Positions 1-6,332 of a stretch of 11,582 nucleotides of DNA are shown in pieces. The DNA lies in NCBI GenBank assembly GCA_016926315.1, contig JAFGOU010000118.1, positions 1-11,582 on the forward strand. The letters are read 5' to 3'. The DNA comes from Chitinispirillaceae bacterium (GTDB lineage Bacteria > Fibrobacterota > Chitinivibrionia > Chitinivibrionales > Chitinispirillaceae). Each line of letters opens with the position of its first letter. Within the stretch, counting starts at the first letter, position 1. The notes under the pieces were generated by a model that was not told where the DNA came from, did not search any database, and saw only the letters and a list, made by a program, of their open reading frames with translations. The position numbers and the translations under genes were made by a program.

Positions 1-93
1 ATTATAAAGTGATTTAAATTTTATTAAATTATATATCTTATTGATTTTATTGAGAGTTTAAATTTATAGCATTTGTGAAATTATTAATATTTT
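1..93. other. AT-rich non-coding segment
   Basis: This stretch is made almost only of A and T (runs such as ttaaattatatatc), in sharp contrast to the GC-rich DNA from about 115 onward. No ORF of note, no clear hairpin-plus-T-run terminator and no recognisable promoter-gene pair is seen, and the segment is cut by the window edge. It lies just downstream of the minus-strand genes, so it may be a 3' intergenic region or the edge of a foreign insertion. Confidence 0.6.
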
Positions 94-273
94 TTATTTT
101 TTATAAAGCATTTTAACGACATCCTCGATTTCATGCGGCGATGCACTGCCGGTAGCTATCAATAACTCGCCGCCCTGAAAAACCTGGACGGTATCAGGCG
201 CGGCCCCGGGGCATCGGAGGTCTTTGAAAGCGGCCGAGAAGTGAAGGATACGTTTGATCTGAATTTCTGTCAC
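94..273 (-). CDS. Small hypothetical protein, 59 aa, GTG start overlapping the upstream gene end
   Basis: I do not recognise the family. Read from the GTG at 273-271, the protein begins (M)TEIQIKRILHFSAAF and ends HEIEDVVKMLYKK, with a central VFQGGELLIATGSAS stretch. It looks like a small soluble alpha/beta protein, with no signal peptide or membrane segment. An ATG at 309-307 would give 71 aa but lies deep inside the upstream frame. The GTG is preferred because its first bases overlap the stop codon of the upstream ATPase remnant as GTGA, the usual arrangement for translational coupling. A purine-rich GAAGG sits directly before it, too close to be a good ribosome site. The GC-rich coding-like composition ends where the AT-rich DNA begins. 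With the upstream gene broken, this ORF may itself be a relic or non-coding. Existence is moderately likely; function is unknown. Confidence 0.42.
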   Translation of the reverse strand: MTEIQIKRILHFSAAFKDLRCPGAAPDTVQVFQGGELLIATGSASPHEIEDVVKMLYKK

Positions 274-653
274 CCTTCGCCGGCAATCGCCTTCAGGCAA
301 TCCTTCCATCCGGGTACGGTCGCATCGGTTCGCGGCTGCGACTCATTTCCCCCATAAATTATAAAACCGCCTCTTTTCCCGCTAAGCTCATTGAAGTATC
401 GCAGGTTCTTAAAGTAATCATCGCTGACGGTCTGACCCGATTTGATTTCAACAGGGATTATTTCTTGTCCTTTTTCGACGATGCAATCGATTTCATGCCC
501 GGTTTTATCGCGCCAGAAAAAAAGCTCGGGTCTGCGGCCATGATGGTGATACGATTTAAGGAATTCGATAAGGACATAATTTTCGAAAAGAGGACCGCGC
601 ATGGGACATTCTTAATTGAGAAAGCAAGCGCCATGGTCAATGACCATTCGTCG
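270..653 (-). pseudogene. 3' remnant of a DUF4143-type AAA ATPase gene
   Basis: The open part (602-270) reads GPLFENYVLIEFLKS, then LFFWRDKTGHEIDCIVEKG, then IPVEIKSGQ, then LRYFNELSGKRGGFIIYGG. These match in order the C-terminal domain (DUF4143) of the large prokaryotic family of predicted AAA ATPases, usually about 380-450 aa. The E-I-D and E-I-K spacing recalls the nuclease-like core of that domain. The whole N-terminal ATPase half (Walker A/B) is absent, because the pepD stop codon is at 680. Just upstream, RRMVIDHG (653-630) fits the family's K-x-Y-x-x-D-x-G element. That frame then meets TAA at 614-612, while LAFSIKN, the expected continuation, is in the neighbouring frame. This suggests at least two indels besides the 5' truncation. 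No ribosome site or proper start is present. The domain assignment is firm; the exact upstream limit and frameshifts are inferred by eye. Confidence 0.72.
633..647. repeat. 15-bp perfect dyad ATGGTCA-A-TGACCAT
   Basis: Two 7-bp arms pair perfectly around one base. The dyad lies inside the decayed ATPase remnant, 33 bp beyond the pepD stop codon. It has no T-run and too small a loop for a terminator. It could be a chance protein-coding palindrome or an operator-like site; nothing here tells which. Confidence 0.3.
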
Positions 654-679
654 CAAACCCAGGCCGGTTGTCCTATCAG

Positions 680-2137
680 TCACACCGCTTCCAAAATCCC
701 TTTTAAAAACTTCCAGTACTTTTCCACCGATGCGATCTCCACCCGTTCCCCGGGTGAATGGACCATCTGCAGCGTGGGTCCGAGCGACAGCATGTCGAGG
801 CCGGGATATTTTTCCCCGATGATACCGCATTCGAGCCCGGCATGGACCGCCTTTACCTCAAGGGGTTTTCCGAAAAGACGTTCGTAAGCCGTTTTCGCGA
901 TGCCGAGGAGCGGTGACGAAAGATCCGGCTTCCAGCCCGGATATCCGGACCCGTGTTTAACCGTCGCCCCGGCGAGCGCGAATGCCGAAGCAACGGTATT
1001 CATGGCGTCCCGTTTTTCGCTTGCCACCGAGCTCCGCTGGCTGGTTTCGATCACCACGCCGCGGCTGCCGGTCCTGATCATGGCAAGGTTGGTCGAGGTT
1101 TCGACCAGCCCCGGAATGTCCCTGCTCATGGCAAGAACTCCGTGCGGAAGCGCGTGCAGCAGGTTCACCAGCTTTTTCTGACTGCGCCGCGTCATGACCT
1201 TTCCGGTCTTTTTCGCGGCAGGTTCGAGCGAAACGCAAACCGCCGGATCAACTGCCGCAAGCTCCGTTACAACAATGGCGCACAGCTCCCCGATGACCAC
1301 GACGGCTTTTTCAGCTGCACTCGCAGGCAGCGCCACCAGCGCTTCAGCCTCGCGTGGAATCGCGTTGCGCTTGTTCCCGCCCTGCACCGAACAGAGCCGC
1401 GTCCGGAAAGGATCGAGCGCGCGCAGAGCGCGCGCCACAAGCTTGATCGCATTTCCTCTTCCGGTGTGGATCTCAAGCCCGGAGTGGCCGCCCCGCAGAC
1501 CTCGCACTATTAGCCTCATCAACCGGTGTTTTACCGGCAGCGATTCAAAGGTAATTGGCAGGTCACCGGTCGTATCCACGCCGCCCGAACATCCCACGTA
1601 CACCACGCCCTCGTCCTCGGAATCGAGATTGAGCAGCATGCGCGATTGCAGCACGCCGGGTTCAAGATTGACCGCGCCGTTAAGGCCGGTCTCCTCGTCG
1701 ACGGTAAACAGGAATTCGAGGGGCCCGTGGTTCACGGTCCGCTCCTCCATGAGCGCGAGCGATGTCGCCACGCCGATGCCGTTGTCAGCGCCGAGCGTGG
1801 TGCCGTTCGCCCTGATGAAATCGCCGTCGCGCACCAGCTCGATCGGATCGCGCGAAAAGTCGTGGACCTTGTCGCTGTTTTTCTCGCACACCATGTCGAG
1901 ATGACACTGCAGCGCGACCATGGGCGCCGACTCGCGCCCGGCCCAAGCGGGCTTGCGAGCGATCACGTTTTTGGCCTTGTCTAAAAACGCCTCGCACCCG
2001 AGCCTTTTCGCCGTGCCGAGAACATAGCGGGCTGCCTGGTCCTCATGCTTGGAACAGCGCGGGATGGCTGAAAGTTCCTCGAAATAACGCCAGAGAGACG
2101 AAGGGGTGAGACCGCTTATGGCAGGGTTCATACGCAT
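680..2137 (-). CDS. pepD: Aminoacyl-histidine dipeptidase (beta-Ala-His dipeptidase), peptidase family M20C
   Basis: A cytosolic metallopeptidase that hydrolyses Xaa-His and other dipeptides, releasing amino acids in peptide turnover. At 485 aa it matches the E. coli PepD length, and the di-zinc centre can be read in order: H79 and D81 in QCHLDMV, bridging D118 in TLGADNGIG, the E148-E149 pair in VDEETGL (general base plus ligand), D172 in NLDSED, and H460 in MVHSPGE. These positions agree with known M20C enzymes to within one residue. There is no signal peptide. An ATG at 2137 and another two codons later (2131) are both possible; AAGGA four bases before the first favours 2137. The gene starts 15 bp after the GyrI-like gene on the same strand, so the two are probably cotranscribed. 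Downstream it runs directly into an ATPase pseudogene with no terminator visible. Confidence 0.96.
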   Translation of the reverse strand: MRMNPAISGLTPSSLWRYFEELSAIPRCSKHEDQAARYVLGTAKRLGCEAFLDKAKNVIARKPAWAGRESAPMVALQCHLDMVCEKNSDKVHDFSRDPIELVRDGDFIRANGTTLGADNGIGVATSLALMEERTVNHGPLEFLFTVDEETGLNGAVNLEPGVLQSRMLLNLDSEDEGVVYVGCSGGVDTTGDLPITFESLPVKHRLMRLIVRGLRGGHSGLEIHTGRGNAIKLVARALRALDPFRTRLCSVQGGNKRNAIPREAEALVALPASAAEKAVVVIGELCAIVVTELAAVDPAVCVSLEPAAKKTGKVMTRRSQKKLVNLLHALPHGVLAMSRDIPGLVETSTNLAMIRTGSRGVVIETSQRSSVASEKRDAMNTVASAFALAGATVKHGSGYPGWKPDLSSPLLGIAKTAYERLFGKPLEVKAVHAGLECGIIGEKYPGLDMLSLGPTLQMVHSPGERVEIASVEKYWKFLKGILEAV

Positions 2138-2152
2138 GTTTTCCTTATCGCC

Positions 2153-2815
2153 TCAGCGGCTCCCTTGAACCGCTTTTGCCGTTGAGACGCTGCCGCTGTC
2201 CTGACGTTTTTTTTGCACCGGGTAGCGGATGATCGTCATATACTCTTTTGGATTGCCCTTGAAGATTACTCCCGGTCCTTTAAGGTACTCCTCTTCATGT
2301 TCGCCAACGGTCACATAGTGCTGATCACGGATAAAACCGTACAGGCGCTCGATGGTCGGTTTCTCCTCGCTGTACGGACCGACATGCAGTATCTCGGCAA
2401 CCTTCCCGTACCTCCATGTGGCGACCTTGATGCTCATTCCTTTGGGCACTTCGGGAAACCGAATGTCGTTGACCGTGTCCGGCAGCGGCATCGCGTAACG
2501 GCCGAGCCACTGCTCGGAAGGGATGGACGGATCGAGCGGCCAGCGGGCGCGCGGCGCAGGCATCCCTTTCCCTTTGGGAACTCCCTTGAGCCCGAAATAG
2601 GTCTTCATGAGCAGGCCGAACGCGTCCTTTGCCGCCTTGTTCGGCGCTCCGCGCGCCTCAACGACCAGAACCTTTTCCGGCTCCATGACCCGGATGGCCG
2701 GGTCCTTGAGCTCGAGATACGAGGAAAGGTCCGGCCCGGAAAATTTCTGCATGAGTATGACCGCGATGATGATAGCCAGGGCTGCCAGTGCAGCGAGGAT
2801 TCCCTTCGTTTTCAT
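2153..2815 (-). CDS. Membrane-anchored GyrI-like small-molecule-binding protein
   Basis: The 220-aa protein begins MKTKGILAALAALAIIIAVILMQKF, an uncleaved-looking N-terminal membrane anchor (about residues 5-22). The rest matches the GyrI-like/SHV small-molecule-binding fold: VMEPEKVLVVEARG as the first strand, AEILHVGPYSEEKPTIERLYGFI (140-162), HEEEYLKGP (173-181) with the acidic residues that usually line the ligand pocket, and EYMTIIRYPV (191-200) as the last strand. The family binds varied hydrophobic or cationic molecules, and stand-alone members are poorly characterised; the ligand here is unknown. The ATG at 2815 is chosen because AAAGGAG lies six bases upstream. A longer reading from 2893 adds 26 residues ahead of this site and is unlikely. 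The polar tail after residue 201 is probably disordered. It precedes pepD by 15 bp. If the N-terminus is an anchor, the domain faces the periplasm. Confidence 0.85.
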   Translation of the reverse strand: MKTKGILAALAALAIIIAVILMQKFSGPDLSSYLELKDPAIRVMEPEKVLVVEARGAPNKAAKDAFGLLMKTYFGLKGVPKGKGMPAPRARWPLDPSIPSEQWLGRYAMPLPDTVNDIRFPEVPKGMSIKVATWRYGKVAEILHVGPYSEEKPTIERLYGFIRDQHYVTVGEHEEEYLKGPGVIFKGNPKEYMTIIRYPVQKKRQDSGSVSTAKAVQGSR

Positions 2816-2898
2816 AGGATGCTCCTTTAATGTGCATGACGGTTTGTTCGGGACAATGCAGGGGCACGCAATAAGGAAAATAATCGACTGCACGCACG

Positions 2899-2908
2899 GG
2901 TGCGCACC
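2899..2908. repeat. 10-bp perfect palindrome GGTGCGCACC upstream of the GyrI-like gene
   Basis: The palindrome is in the 135-bp gap between the C10-like gene and the GyrI-like gene, about 85 bp before the latter's start. It could bind a regulator of the GyrI-like/pepD pair. I saw no convincing -35/-10 pair in this gap, and a palindrome of this length in GC-rich DNA can occur by chance. Confidence 0.2.
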
Positions 2909-2950
2909 AAATGGCCGGCAGCAGTTCCTTTCACTTCCGCAGGCGGTGTC

Positions 2951-4198
2951 CTAAAACTGGCGGTTATGTGTCTGAGCGTTCTTCTTTGATTTTTTATCCA
3001 CGAAATCGTGAAATACGATGCGGAAGTTTTTGGCATACGGGTCATTATTACGGATAACAAGCTCGACGTCCGCTGTTTCATCAACATCAAACTTTAAATA
3101 CCCTTTGGGAGGAATAACCATTGACGGCTTGGACACTGTCCCGTTGAAGCGGTACAGAATCCGCGATTCCTTGTTTGAAAAGGGAGTCGTGTTCTGCAAA
3201 CGGACACTCAATTCGACGGAACCGATCTGCCGCCTGTTTTCCCTCAAAAGGACGACCCGGGCCTTGCGCGAAGTGTAACTGGTACCGGCGATGATACCCT
3301 CGCCCCATGAATACACGATCTTTCCTCTTGAAGGACCAGGGCTCAACCGGTACCGGGGCGTGATGTTGACGACAAAACGATCAAGTCCTTCGCCAAAGAA
3401 AAATTTCCACGGAAACCAGCCCATGGAGTCCTCGCCCTGCACATAGTCGGTCGAGTGAATAAGATATCGCTTTTTCAACGAATCGTATTTGAATCCGTCA
3501 AGAAGGTAGATATGGTCGCACCGCATGGCGATTACCGGCATTCGCTGCCGGAGGTTATCGAGGACGATTCTTTTGCTTGCCGGTATCTTGGCGTCGATGG
3601 TGGCGCAGAGTGGATATCCGAAGCGGTTGCGCAGCACGTGCTCGATCGGATAGTATCCCTCCCCCTCACACGCGGTCGTATCCTTGTTCTTGATCAACTC
3701 GTGGTTGTATCCGAACGACCGCTCCGCGACATACACGAGCTTCCGTATCTCAGAAACCCCTGTCCATCCGGGATTATTGGGCAGGTACCTGCTTTCCGGA
3801 TCGTCAGACTCACAATCGCTTGTGGTGCGGGGGCCGGTTATCAATTTGTAATTCCAGCGGTGGTTGATGCGCTTCACCATGCCCGAATACGGTGAGTCCA
3901 TGAAATAACCGTCGAACTCGGATACCGGCGGCCAAAGGTAATAAAGAAGGATATTGGATATGGCAACGGAAATGCATACCGCATCCGTGCTTTCGTCGAT
4001 CCGTGATGAATCCATGTCGTATTCCCAGAATCCGCGGAACTGGAGCAGTTTGCACCCCAGGAATCCATAGGGTTCGCTGTCAACAGGCCATGAGGCATGA
4101 AGGGCGGAGCAGGAGATGACAAAGGAAAAAAAGAGGAACGCGCCTGCCACGTGAACAGTATCGCGTCGCTGTTTTTCAATGGGCAACCGTACATCCAT
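2951..4198 (-). CDS. Divergent C10-like (streptopain-like) papain-fold cysteine peptidase, probable lipoprotein
   Basis: This 415-aa exported protein has a basic N-terminus, a hydrophobic stretch (residues 17-29) and VISC at 27-30. That fits a lipobox with C30 as the lipidated residue; cleavage after SALHA is the alternative. The middle resembles peptidase family C10: DAVCISVAISNILLYYLWP (72-90) parallels the catalytic-Cys helix (C-x-x-x-A...Y...P), giving C75. MPVIAMRCDHIYLLDGFKY (220-238) parallels the P-V...GHAFVIDGY strand, giving H229. RYLIHSTDY (244-252) stands where the family has H-x-N-W-G-W. That last motif is not preserved, so activity is uncertain. The C-terminal third (about 285-405) looks like a beta-sandwich. 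The start has only a weak, distant AGGT. It follows the GT-C-like gene by 127 bp and may be cotranscribed with it or have its own promoter. The family assignment is by eye and moderate. Confidence 0.62.
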   Translation of the reverse strand: MDVRLPIEKQRRDTVHVAGAFLFFSFVISCSALHASWPVDSEPYGFLGCKLLQFRGFWEYDMDSSRIDESTDAVCISVAISNILLYYLWPPVSEFDGYFMDSPYSGMVKRINHRWNYKLITGPRTTSDCESDDPESRYLPNNPGWTGVSEIRKLVYVAERSFGYNHELIKNKDTTACEGEGYYPIEHVLRNRFGYPLCATIDAKIPASKRIVLDNLRQRMPVIAMRCDHIYLLDGFKYDSLKKRYLIHSTDYVQGEDSMGWFPWKFFFGEGLDRFVVNITPRYRLSPGPSRGKIVYSWGEGIIAGTSYTSRKARVVLLRENRRQIGSVELSVRLQNTTPFSNKESRILYRFNGTVSKPSMVIPPKGYLKFDVDETADVELVIRNNDPYAKNFRIVFHDFVDKKSKKNAQTHNRQF

Positions 4199-4325
4199 GG
4201 AATTCTTTTACCTGTTTATCTTTGATCCGACTGCACGTACCGGATTAAACTCGCCGTAAAATATACTATAAAAAAGTTTTTTACGCTGGCGAAACGGCGT
4301 CACCTCGCCCGGCGCTCTGATATCG
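4199..4325 (-). promoter_or_regulatory. Intergenic gap with A/T tract and possible -10 element
   Basis: Between the GT-C-like gene and the C10-like gene, AAAAAA-G-TTTTTT (4270-4282) forms a symmetric A/T tract. The minus strand reads TATAGT (4270-4265), a good -10 shape, but 17 bp upstream only TTCGCC is found as a -35. The tract follows a weak GC hairpin (ACGC...GCGT) and could alternatively help terminate transcription from the glycosyltransferase genes. Neither role can be fixed from sequence alone. Confidence 0.25.
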
Positions 4326-6332
4326 TTAAAATTCCATCCTCCCGGCAGCGAGCCGGTCTCCCCTGAACACCCAGGCGTGGACAAATCCCCGCGCCGCAAT
4401 GGTGAATTCCGGCTCAATGCCCTCCGGAAACGCCAGCCAGTCCTGGACAACCGAGAGCCGGTCGACGATATAGTAGTCGCTGTCAGTATATTTGAGACGC
4501 GCGGAGCGATCCGACATGTCAATAACGCGAATGCCGTGATGGTCGCCAAGCCAGGCGCCGTAAAAGTTATGGTACAAGTTGAGACGGTCGAGCCGTTCTC
4601 CTGCAAATAACCGCCTGATTTTTTCTCCCGCCAGCATCACTTCCTCACCGCCGCCATGACCGACCGGGCTGATCCGGCCCGCCGAGGGACGGGCCTCTTC
4701 ATACGCAGGGGCATGCGACCAGATCGGCCTGAACAGGCCGAAAGAGGGACGGAACGGAAACAGCTCCAGCGCGAGAAGCGCAAGAAAAAACACGGCAACG
4801 CCATAACGGCAGCGGGGCGCCAGGCGGGCGCAAACCGGAACATAGCGCATCAGCGTCACCATAAGCATGAGCAGAATAAACAGATTAAAGTAGCGGTTAC
4901 TCAACGGCACCTGGCCAAAAGCGAACAGAGCGGGTGACAGGAGGCAGACGAAAAAGACCAGCTCAAATGCGAGCGACAATGGCGCGCGCCTGAAAAGGCG
5001 CCATGGCCCGGCCGCAAGGGCGACCACGACAAGCGCGGTTGGCATCGCATTGTAAAAAACCGCGTACGCCCAGCCGAACAGGAATAAAAAATGGCCGGCG
5101 CCTGTCTGCGCGCCAAAGTGCAGGACCGCTCCGTTGAAACCGACCATTGGAACATAGTGGCCTGGCGCCACGGGATGCGCCGGGGCCCAAAAACCATGGA
5201 TCAGGTAGGTGGACAATACCCCAATACCAAAGGTCACTGCAAGCAGAGAATAATTGACCCGGTGCAGATTCCGTCGCAGAAACGGCGCCAGCCTGTTGGG
5301 AAACCGGATAACCTGCGGGTGAACGATGAGCGCCATGACCATTGCCAGCATAACGGCGGCAACCAGGATCGCGGCCGTCATCGCGGTCCACATCGGCAGC
5401 GCCGGAAGCTGCTTGGCCGTCTCTTCGATGAATACAAGCAGACGACCCCCACCCGCTCCACGCAGAATCATGATAAACGGAGAGACAAACGGCAGCGTGA
5501 TTTTCAGGGGACTGAGCCCATAATGCTCGACCGGCAGGGCACCGCCCCGGAGGGCAATGAGGATGGCATAGGAAACCATCAGTACGGCCGCACAGGATAC
5601 GACAACAATTGCGGTCGCACGCAGCGATGCAATGAACCGCGACGCAATGGATGCGGATGCGTTTTTATCAAGCAGTCTGACCGCGATGTACACGCATGCG
5701 GCGAGCCAGAGCACGGGCGTGGCAAGCAGTTTTTCCTGCGCGGCAAACGACGCTATGATCACCGCGCAAAGGACAATCCGCGGGTTCCTTAAACGCAATC
5801 CGGCGACAGTGCACAGCAACGCCAGGACGCCCAGAAGCATGGAATAGAGGTCATAGTTGCACATGGTAAACGCAACAGCGCTCGTTGGGAGGAGCATGGC
5901 TGATCCGGCAGACAGTACCGTAAAATACCACTCTTCCTCCCTTATAAAAAGCCTGGCGAGCACCACGCTTGTTGCCGCAAGCATAATAAAACCAAACAGC
6001 CAGTGGAGCGCCTTGGCGATCTGCTTCAATCGCTCTTCGCTCAAATCCGCGCATGCCTGCACAACACGCATCACCGGTCCCACCGTAATGTCGGTCGTGC
6101 GAAACGCGCCGTTGCTCCACTGTTTGAGCGTGCTTGTAGCGAGATAGACCGGCTCCTCGACCATGGCCTTTTCATCGACCGTAAGAAACTGGGTCGAGTG
6201 CGTTATGGTGAGAGCGAATATTGGGAGCAGCAGTGCCGCAAAGAGAAGCTCACGCACGTTCCAGCGTATCCTGAGAACGACCGGTATCGAGGCGCAGACA
6301 ACCAGAAACAGCAGGAGTTCCAGGGTATTCAT
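4326..6332 (-). CDS. Polytopic membrane protein resembling a GT-C fold glycosyltransferase
   Basis: The 668-aa protein has about twelve hydrophobic segments, beginning at residue 2 and ending near 525, then a soluble tail (about 530-668). After the first two segments an outside loop carries THSTQFLTVDEKAMVEEPVYLAT, with D53-E54 followed by a short acidic/aromatic stretch. This is the place and form of the catalytic acidic motif in GT-C enzymes (PMT/ArnT-like), which use polyprenyl-phosphate sugars and act on the outer face of the membrane. No closer family is recognised, and the acceptor is unknown. The ATG at 6332 is chosen: it overlaps the stop of the upstream glycosyltransferase gene as ATGA and has GGAG four bases before it. 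A start at 6377 would add 15 residues inside that gene. Overlap and partner suggest one glycan pathway. A flippase or polymerase-like role is a weaker alternative. Confidence 0.75.
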   Translation of the reverse strand: MNTLELLLFLVVCASIPVVLRIRWNVRELLFAALLLPIFALTITHSTQFLTVDEKAMVEEPVYLATSTLKQWSNGAFRTTDITVGPVMRVVQACADLSEERLKQIAKALHWLFGFIMLAATSVVLARLFIREEEWYFTVLSAGSAMLLPTSAVAFTMCNYDLYSMLLGVLALLCTVAGLRLRNPRIVLCAVIIASFAAQEKLLATPVLWLAACVYIAVRLLDKNASASIASRFIASLRATAIVVVSCAAVLMVSYAILIALRGGALPVEHYGLSPLKITLPFVSPFIMILRGAGGGRLLVFIEETAKQLPALPMWTAMTAAILVAAVMLAMVMALIVHPQVIRFPNRLAPFLRRNLHRVNYSLLAVTFGIGVLSTYLIHGFWAPAHPVAPGHYVPMVGFNGAVLHFGAQTGAGHFLFLFGWAYAVFYNAMPTALVVVALAAGPWRLFRRAPLSLAFELVFFVCLLSPALFAFGQVPLSNRYFNLFILLMLMVTLMRYVPVCARLAPRCRYGVAVFFLALLALELFPFRPSFGLFRPIWSHAPAYEEARPSAGRISPVGHGGGEEVMLAGEKIRRLFAGERLDRLNLYHNFYGAWLGDHHGIRVIDMSDRSARLKYTDSDYYIVDRLSVVQDWLAFPEGIEPEFTIAARGFVHAWVFRGDRLAAGRMEF

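Noticed and set aside
1194..1904. 236-codon open frame on the plus strand inside pepD
   Set aside because: It is opposite a clear M20C gene with all metal ligands; its translation is rich in Ser, Pro and Arg with no recognisable motif, typical of antisense frames in GC-rich genes.
2816..2950. Promoter for the GyrI-like/pepD pair
   Set aside because: Several TTG-containing hexamers were tried, but none has a fitting -10 at 16-18 bp; the genes may be transcribed from further upstream or by another sigma factor.
4208..4606. 132-codon minus-strand frame overlapping the end of the GT-C-like gene
   Set aside because: It reads the same strand in another frame, most of it within the coding sequence; no homology or start signal is visible.
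5091..5792. 233-codon plus-strand frame inside the membrane-protein gene
   Set aside because: The translation is highly polar (His, Arg, Gln, Asn rich), the complement of hydrophobic membrane segments, with no ribosome site.
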